From: Nakamurella sp. PAMC28650
GTDB lineage: Bacteria > Actinomycetota > Actinomycetes > Mycobacteriales > Nakamurellaceae
DNA length: 64,000 bases
Direction: 5' to 3'
Assembly (NCBI RefSeq): GCF_014303395.1
Contig: NZ_CP060298.1
Location: forward strand, 4,235,001 to 4,299,000
Numbering within the stretch: the stretch's first letter is position 1; each line of letters opens with the position of its first letter. This document shows positions 59,266-64,000 of this stretch, one piece after another. The notes beneath the pieces were generated by a model. The model was not told the origin of the DNA. It saw only the letters and a list, made by a program, of their open reading frames with translations, and made no database searches. Made by a program: the position numbers and the translations under genes.

Positions 59266-60096
59266 CTACGCCGCCGCCGGTCCGGCGCTGAGCCGGCCGT
59301 ACCCCGTCACCATGCCGCGGTGCATCACCCGGTCGCCGACGACGTCACCGTGGTCAGCTCGATGCAGGACGCAGCCGTTGTCCCACATCACCACGTCGCC
59401 GGGCGACCAGGCGTGACGAAAGGTGTTGTCCTCGGCGGTGGAATGGCGGTAGAGGTAGTCGATCATGCTGCGCCCCTTCGCATCCCCCATACCGCTGATG
59501 GACACGCAACGCTCCGGGGTGGACAGGTACAGCGCCGTCCGGCCGGAGATCGGGTGCGGACGGAAAACTGGATGCTCGGCCTCGGTCTCGTCGTCCTCGC
59601 CGAGGTCGAGGCCGGTCACGACGTGCTTGATCATCCGGCCCTCCAGCTCCGCCCGGATGTCACCCGGCAGGGTCTCGAACGCCCGGTACTGGTTGGTGAA
59701 GAGAGTCTCCCCTCCCCGCGCGGGGATCTCGACCGCCCGCAGCGCGGTGTAGGCGGGCGGGTTGCGCACGTAGCTGGTGTCGACGTGGAACACGCTGCGG
59801 GGCGGGGTGGTCCGCCCGACGTTGCTGATCACGTTGAGATCCGGGAAGCCGGCCACGGGCGTCTCCCCGGTGGAGAAGGTCAACTCCCCGAACCGCTTCA
59901 GGAACGCGACGAAGGCTGCGTCGTCCACGTCCTGGCCCGGCAGGACCACGACGCCGTGGTCGGCCAGCAGACGCCGCAGTTCGGCGAGCACGTCCTGATC
60001 GACCTCGCCCAACGGCAGGTCGGTGATCCTCAGACCGATCGGGGCCAGGACTTCGTGATGCATGGTCTTTCCCTTCGAGAACTGCGCGTGCGTCAT
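59266..60096 (-). CDS. TauD-type Fe(II)/2-oxoglutarate dioxygenase in the mys operon
   Basis: 276 residues from ATG 60096, ATGA overlap with mysB. The facial triad is visible as SVFHVDTSY (H104, D106) and WDNGCVLHRAD (H245); R260 in RVMHRGMVTGY fits 2-oxoglutarate binding. The fold text GLRITDLPLGEVDQDVLAELRRLLADHGVVVLPGQDVDDAAFVAFLKRFGEL is standard TauD/TfdA. Known mycosporine tailoring uses MysH, from a different (phytanoyl-CoA hydroxylase-like) branch. This enzyme may hydroxylate, demethylate or decarboxylate the product. It lies between mysB and mysC in one operon. Confidence 0.88.
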   Translation of the reverse strand: MTHAQFSKGKTMHHEVLAPIGLRITDLPLGEVDQDVLAELRRLLADHGVVVLPGQDVDDAAFVAFLKRFGELTFSTGETPVAGFPDLNVISNVGRTTPPRSVFHVDTSYVRNPPAYTALRAVEIPARGGETLFTNQYRAFETLPGDIRAELEGRMIKHVVTGLDLGEDDETEAEHPVFRPHPISGRTALYLSTPERCVSISGMGDAKGRSMIDYLYRHSTAEDNTFRHAWSPGDVVMWDNGCVLHRADHGDVVGDRVMHRGMVTGYGRLSAGPAAA

Positions 60097-60977
60097 CGGT
60101 CTGAAAGCCCGGTCGCGTCGACCCGACGAATCAGGGTCAGACCGTCGCGTAGCGGGATGATCACCTGTTCGACCCGGGCGTCAGCGGCCACCCGCTGGTT
60201 GAACTCGGCGATCGCGGCCCCGTTCGGCGTCGAGGAACCAGGCACCCACGGCTGCCCCTGCATCAGGGTGTTGTCGACGCACACCAGTCCGTGTGGTGCC
60301 AGCAGTCCGGAGTCCAGGATGGCGTCGAGATAGGCGGCGTAGCCGCCCTTGTCGGCGTCGATGAAGATGAGATCGAAGACCTGGCCGGCGGCGGCCAGTT
60401 CGTGCAGGGTGGTCAGGGCGGGGCCCACTTGGACCGTGATCCGGTGCCCCACGGCGGACTCCTGGAAGCAGCGCTGCGCGAAGGCGGCGACGTCGGCATC
60501 GATCTCGCAGGCGACCAGCCGACCGCCGTCCGGGAGCGCTTCGGCCATCGCGAGTGCCGAATACCCGGTGAACATCCCGATCTCCAGCACGTGCTCGGCG
60601 CGGGTGGCGTGCACCAGCATCTTCAGGACCTGGCCCTCGACGTGGCCGGAGAGCATCTCCTGCTCCAGAGGTCCGGGCCCCTCGCCCTGGGGACGACGAT
60701 TCCAGTCCTGCTCCTGGGTCCGCCGGGTGAGCAACCTCAGCGCAGCGGACTCCGGTGTCGTCCAGCGGTCCAGGTAGGGATCCAGACCTTGTGCGAGCTC
60801 GCAGATCTCGCGGAGTTCCGACATCAGGGACGGCTCGACGCCGTCCGCCTCGCCCACCCGCTGGAGGAGTTGCTCGAGTCGGTGCGCCAGGATGCTGCTC
60901 GGTGTCACCGGTCTCGGCGAGCCCGGCACCGACGTGGTGGCCGGGTTCCTGCGAGCCGCTGCGATTGACCCGGTCAT
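60093..60977 (-). CDS. mysB: O-methyltransferase MysB (4-deoxygadusol formation)
   Basis: 294 residues from ATG 60977, ATGA overlap with mysA. After about 120 helical residues comes [42 protein letters not shown] (SAM motif I, GxFTGYS as in class I O-methyltransferases of the caffeoyl-CoA type) and [47 protein letters not shown] with the metal-binding Asp and Asn. MysB methylates 2-demethyl-4-deoxygadusol. The position directly after mysA is as in cyanobacteria. Confidence 0.93.
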   Translation of the reverse strand: MTGSIAAARRNPATTSVPGSPRPVTPSSILAHRLEQLLQRVGEADGVEPSLMSELREICELAQGLDPYLDRWTTPESAALRLLTRRTQEQDWNRRPQGEGPGPLEQEMLSGHVEGQVLKMLVHATRAEHVLEIGMFTGYSALAMAEALPDGGRLVACEIDADVAAFAQRCFQESAVGHRITVQVGPALTTLHELAAAGQVFDLIFIDADKGGYAAYLDAILDSGLLAPHGLVCVDNTLMQGQPWVPGSSTPNGAAIAEFNQRVAADARVEQVIIPLRDGLTLIRRVDATGLSDR

Positions 60978-62179
60978 ACGGTGAACATCTCTTCGCCGGC
61001 GCCCCCGCGCGGGTAGTGACCGCACACCTCGCCGTGGATGGTGAGCATCCGGTCGAGCTCGTCGCCGGTCAGATCGTTGATGAAGTAGCAGGTTCCGATC
61101 GGCCTGGGTACGGCAGCCCGGAGTTGGCCGTCGCGGGTCTGGATGATCGCATCGGTTCCCTTGCCCAGCAGTTCGGAGGTGAGGTGGGGGCTGTTCAGGG
61201 CAAGCCCGAGCCGGCTCATCAGCCAGAAGATCCGGTCGCGCTCGCTGACCGAGATGTAGCCGCGCTGCTCGGCAAGGGTGGTCGAGAAGGCCATGTCGAT
61301 GTTGATGGCCTGGCCGTGGAAGAACGGAACCTCGGGCGTCAGCTCCAGCACGGGGCTCCAGGTGTGGCCGAAGGCGATCACCCGGTCGAGATCGAGCTCG
61401 TGCAGGTTGGGAACCTCCAGCCGCAGCATCGTCTCGATGGCCTGGTAGGTGACCTGCTGGGCGATCTCCCGCAGCTCCTGCGTCCCGTCGAGATGACCGA
61501 ACCGGGTGTGCAGCAGATCCTCGCCGTACTTCTCCAGGAGCTCGAAGATCCCGCTGTTGGCGACGGTGGAGATCTTGATCAGCTCGGCCATCCCGTTGCG
61601 AACCTGGTCGGTCGGAAGGGTTTTCAGGAACGAGAAGTCCAGGATGACCTTCTGGGATGCGTGGTAGGCACCCAGGCGGTTCTTGGATTTTCCGTGGTTC
61701 ACGCCCACCTTGATGGAGACGCTCGCGTCGATCAGTCCGATCAACGTCGTGGGGATCCGGATGTAGTTCGTCGATCGGCGGTAGGAGGCACAGGCGAACC
61801 CGGCTACATCGGTCGTCAGGCCGCCACCGACGACCAGCACCGGTTCGGTGCGCAGCAGCCCGAACTCGCCGAACGCGTCCACGATCGATTCGACCGTCCG
61901 CAGGGTCTTGGCGGTTTCCCGGATGGCGACCGGGAACATCGTCAGATCGATGTGGTGGTAGTCGAAGTAGGCACGCATCTGCTCGCCGTTCAGCGCGTAC
62001 ACGGCGTCGTCGATGACCATCAGGCAACGCCCGAGATGGCGGTAGCTGTCGGCGATCTCGGTGTTCTCGACGTTGAAGGCGCCATCGACGTACAGCAGCG
62101 AGTAGTCGATCTTCTCGTAGGCCTCGATGTGGAATGCGGTGTCCGTCGCGGTGAAGGTCGGTTGCAGCTGGGCGGTCAT
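60974..62179 (-). CDS. mysA: 2-demethyl-4-deoxygadusol synthase MysA (sugar phosphate cyclase)
   Basis: 401 residues from ATG 62179 (GGAG nine bases upstream; an ATG at 62236 lies in a GC-rich leader). It belongs to the dehydroquinate-synthase-like cyclases: [85 protein letters not shown] and [37 protein letters not shown] give the NAD and zinc (E, H, H) sites. The cyclase uses sedoheptulose 7-phosphate. DDGS rather than epi-valiolone synthase is inferred from the mysB-D neighbours. Confidence 0.94.
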   Translation of the reverse strand: MTAQLQPTFTATDTAFHIEAYEKIDYSLLYVDGAFNVENTEIADSYRHLGRCLMVIDDAVYALNGEQMRAYFDYHHIDLTMFPVAIRETAKTLRTVESIVDAFGEFGLLRTEPVLVVGGGLTTDVAGFACASYRRSTNYIRIPTTLIGLIDASVSIKVGVNHGKSKNRLGAYHASQKVILDFSFLKTLPTDQVRNGMAELIKISTVANSGIFELLEKYGEDLLHTRFGHLDGTQELREIAQQVTYQAIETMLRLEVPNLHELDLDRVIAFGHTWSPVLELTPEVPFFHGQAINIDMAFSTTLAEQRGYISVSERDRIFWLMSRLGLALNSPHLTSELLGKGTDAIIQTRDGQLRAAVPRPIGTCYFINDLTGDELDRMLTIHGEVCGHYPRGGAGEEMFTV

Positions 62180-62282
62180 TTTTGATGCATCTCCAGTTCG
62201 TTGGTCGGCGCGCAGGGCGGCGCACGCGCGCGGCAAGGAGCACTTGCCTGCACGCAGGATCGAGTGGGTGAGGTTCGGCCGA
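62180..62282 (-). promoter_or_regulatory. spacer between the HAD-like gene and mysA
   Basis: 103 bases with the stem GCAAG-GAGCA-CTTGC (about 62234-62248 on the plus strand) and a CG-rich repeat of GGCGC/GCGCG units at 62208-62233. This may attenuate read-through from the HAD-like gene or hold the mysA promoter. No clear -35/-10 pair is seen. Confidence 0.35.
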
Positions 62283-63161
62283 TCAGTTCAGTCCGGCGAC
62301 CAGCTGCAGTTCGCGCACGTCCAGCCGGTCGACGCTGCGATCGGCGGCGGCGACGTCGTGCCCGGCCGTGTTCTCGTTCAGGAAGGCGACGCAGACCAGA
62401 CCGGCGGCTACGGCGGACTGCACACCGTCGACGTTGTCCTCGATGGCGACGCACTGCGTCGGGCTCTCGTCCAACATCTCGAGCGCGTACGAGTACGCGG
62501 CCCGGTCCGGCTTCGGCTGTCCCACGCTCGACGAGTCGACGACGACGTCGAAGTCCTGGCGGCGTACCTGGGGGCTCAGCGCCGCCAGCAGCGCCGAGAC
62601 GTTCTCGCGGGAAGTGGTCGTCACCAGACCGACCTTCCAGCCGCTCTTCCTGGCGTCCCGGATGGTGTCGACGACGCCTTCACGCGGCGCCAGCTCCGAC
62701 GTCGCCAACGCGTCCTGGAAAATCCTGGATTTCGTCTCGTGCACCGCCCGGGCGTCGACGCTGTGCCCCAGTGAGTGGGCGTAGTCGGCGACTCTGTCCT
62801 GCCCGCCGCTCCTGGACAGCATGGTGCGGTAGGTCTCGCGATCCCAGTGCCAGTCGAGGCCGTGGGCCTCGAACGCCTGGTTGAATGCGCGACGCTGGAG
62901 TTCGGAGGTGTTGGCGACGGTGCTGATCGAGCCGAACAGGATTGCTGACATCTGGGGTAACCCATTCTGTTGGTGGTCTGCCTGGTCGCAGGCGGGGAAA
63001 GTTCCGACCGAGCGCGTGGCCGCGGCGTGGTCAGGTCCGGCGAGAACGACCTGGGCCCAGTTCATGTCGAGCTGACCCTTTCGACGAACGCACCAATCTC
63101 CGTACCGGTGGCCGGCAAGGAAGCGCCGGACCGGGGTGGCCGTCACGTTCTGTTCGGTCAT
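62283..63161 (-). CDS. HAD-fold protein lacking the catalytic aspartates
   Basis: The HAD part starts at ATG 62951 (222 residues), but the frame is open with high third-position GC to ATG 63161, which has a good GAGGA site, giving 292 residues with a 70-residue extension; I prefer the longer form with moderate trust. Motif I, normally DxDGT, reads [11 protein letters not shown], so both Asp residues are gone. The other parts remain: cap helix [11 protein letters not shown], motif [13 protein letters not shown], motif [13 protein letters not shown], motif [20 protein letters not shown]. The fold is of the beta-phosphoglucomutase type. Catalysis by the usual mechanism is not possible. It is the first gene of the mys operon by order. 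Confidence 0.75.
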   Translation of the reverse strand: MTEQNVTATPVRRFLAGHRYGDWCVRRKGQLDMNWAQVVLAGPDHAAATRSVGTFPACDQADHQQNGLPQMSAILFGSISTVANTSELQRRAFNQAFEAHGLDWHWDRETYRTMLSRSGGQDRVADYAHSLGHSVDARAVHETKSRIFQDALATSELAPREGVVDTIRDARKSGWKVGLVTTTSRENVSALLAALSPQVRRQDFDVVVDSSSVGQPKPDRAAYSYALEMLDESPTQCVAIEDNVDGVQSAVAAGLVCVAFLNENTAGHDVAAADRSVDRLDVRELQLVAGLN

Positions 63162-63392
63162 CGGTGTCCTCGTTCCATCACTCGGATGATGCCCAGACTT
63201 TTCTACCCACACCGGGGCCAAACTCTGCAAATCGTGCAACGACGGCGACTCCCTTCCCTCCCGCCGACGGTGGCCCGCGCCGGGCACCGGTGGTTTTCCC
63301 TGGTCAACCTGCGCCGCTTCGGCATGCAACGGATCCGATGTCAGGGACGTCATGATGGGAGATGATGATTGCGAAGTGGGGTGGACAGCAGA
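63162..63392. promoter_or_regulatory. divergent intergenic region upstream of the mys operon
   Basis: 231 bases between the HAD-like gene and the rightward DUF2079 gene. On the minus strand TTGCAG (about 63222-63227) and TAGAAA (about 63199-63204) could act as -35 and -10 elements, though their 17-19-base spacing needs checking. No strong hairpin is seen. Confidence 0.35.
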
Positions 63393-64000
63393 ATGGGGTC
63401 GCCGGTGCGCACGGACGGTGGAAGGTCGACGGTCGAGATCGATCGGCGTCGACTGCCGCTCCAGGACGAGACGACGCCCGCTGACGGGTTCGGGCCTGTC
63501 CGGTCCTCGGCCGTGACCGACTCCGGACGACCTGCGGGGACGACGACGACGATCCCGCTCCGGTGGCTGCCGTACGCGCTGTGGGCCTTCTTCGCCGGGG
63601 TGTACTCGCTGCTGTCGCTGACCAGGTTCAACATCCTGTCGACGCCGTCGTGGGACAACGCGATCTTCCAGCAGGCGATCAGCGGCTACGCCCACCTTCG
63701 GGCTCCGATCGTGGACATCAAAGGTCCCGGCTACAACATCCTCGGCGACCACTTCTCCCCCATCCTGGCGATGCTGGCACCGGTCTTCCGGCTGTTCCCG
63801 TACGCGCAGACCCTGCTCGTCGCCCAGGCCGTGCTGATCACGCTGTCCGTGGTACCCGTCACCCGGATGGCCCTGAGGCGACTGGGGCCCGCCGGTGGCG
63901 CCGCCGTCGCGCTGGGCTACGTGCTGTCCTTCGGGATCCAGTCCGCCGTCTACACCGACTTCCACGAGATGGCCTTCGCAGCACCGCTGATCGCCTTTGC
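63393..64000 (+). CDS. DUF2079-type polytopic membrane protein, partial
   Basis: From ATG 63393 the frame stays open for 202 codons to the window end. A 55-residue Thr/Pro/Arg-rich cytoplasmic start leads to RWLPYALWAFFAGVYSLLSLTRFNILSTPSWDNAIFQQAISGYAHLRAPIVDIKGPGYNILGDHFSPILAMLAPVF, the first helix and large exterior loop (W-D-x-x-I-F-x-Q, then GDHFSP) of DUF2079 proteins, which are thought to be GT39-like enzymes. It continues with helices VLITLSVVPVTRMAL and VALGYVLSFGIQSAVYTDFHEMAF. The C-terminus is outside the window. Confidence 0.82.
   Translation, partial: MGSPVRTDGGRSTVEIDRRRLPLQDETTPADGFGPVRSSAVTDSGRPAGTTTTIPLRWLPYALWAFFAGVYSLLSLTRFNILSTPSWDNAIFQQAISGYAHLRAPIVDIKGPGYNILGDHFSPILAMLAPVFRLFPYAQTLLVAQAVLITLSVVPVTRMALRRLGPAGGAAVALGYVLSFGIQSAVYTDFHEMAFAAPLIAF

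Overview
The window looks like chromosomal DNA from a high-GC actinomycete. Supporting signs are a very high G or C share at third codon positions, many GTG/TTG starts with 4-base ATGA or GTGA gene overlaps, an F420-dependent oxidoreductase remnant, a GAF-ANTAR regulator, a receptor-type Ser/Thr kinase remnant and a complete mycofactocin locus. I could not run a search, so the genus is not assigned.

Layout. 1-2.7 kb: the start of a MerR-type regulator, a small orphan ORF, and a GH15 glucoamylase-like gene broken by a frameshift and an in-frame stop. 2.8-11.7 kb: a surface-polysaccharide locus with six glycosyltransferases, a WcbI-type protein, a methyltransferase and a flavin split-barrel protein. 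11.8-22.7 kb: a stress/accessory stretch cut by three insertion sequences. An IS110 element splits an F420-dependent oxidoreductase gene. An IS1380 and an IS1595 element flank and split a Ser/Thr kinase gene. A frameshifted aldo/keto reductase lies between them. 22.7-37.1 kb: an ArnT/PMT-like glycosyltransferase; an electron-transfer operon (two Ala/Pro-rich exported proteins sharing a C-terminal HTxTGASG motif, ApbE, a heme b membrane protein, a NuoF-like flavoprotein, a ferredoxin); a two-component system; a PAS-GGDEF protein; a universal stress protein; and a P1B-type metal ATPase with a C-terminal hemerythrin-like domain.

37.1-48.9 kb: the mycofactocin locus. mftE, mftF, an SDR gene and mftR run leftward; mftA, mftB, mftC and mftD run rightward. 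The 53-residue precursor MftA ends in IDGMCGVY. Next come an AcoR-like activator, a divergent NDMA-type (mycofactocin-dependent) alcohol dehydrogenase, a MoxR ATPase and a VWA protein, so cofactor and a likely client enzyme are encoded together. 49.1-55.9 kb: a second flavin-based electron-transfer module, with two ferric-reductase/FNR membrane proteins around a two-component system, then an FMN-binding-domain lipoprotein-like protein with an SGAT site and a second ApbE.

56-63.2 kb: an SDR gene and then a leftward operon that I recognise as mycosporine-like amino acid (UV sunscreen) biosynthesis: mysA, mysB, mysC and mysD. It also holds a TauD-type Fe/2-oxoglutarate dioxygenase between mysB and mysC and, upstream of mysA, a HAD-fold protein that has lost the catalytic aspartates. 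These two extra genes are the best candidates for undescribed chemistry here. The window ends inside a DUF2079-type membrane protein gene.
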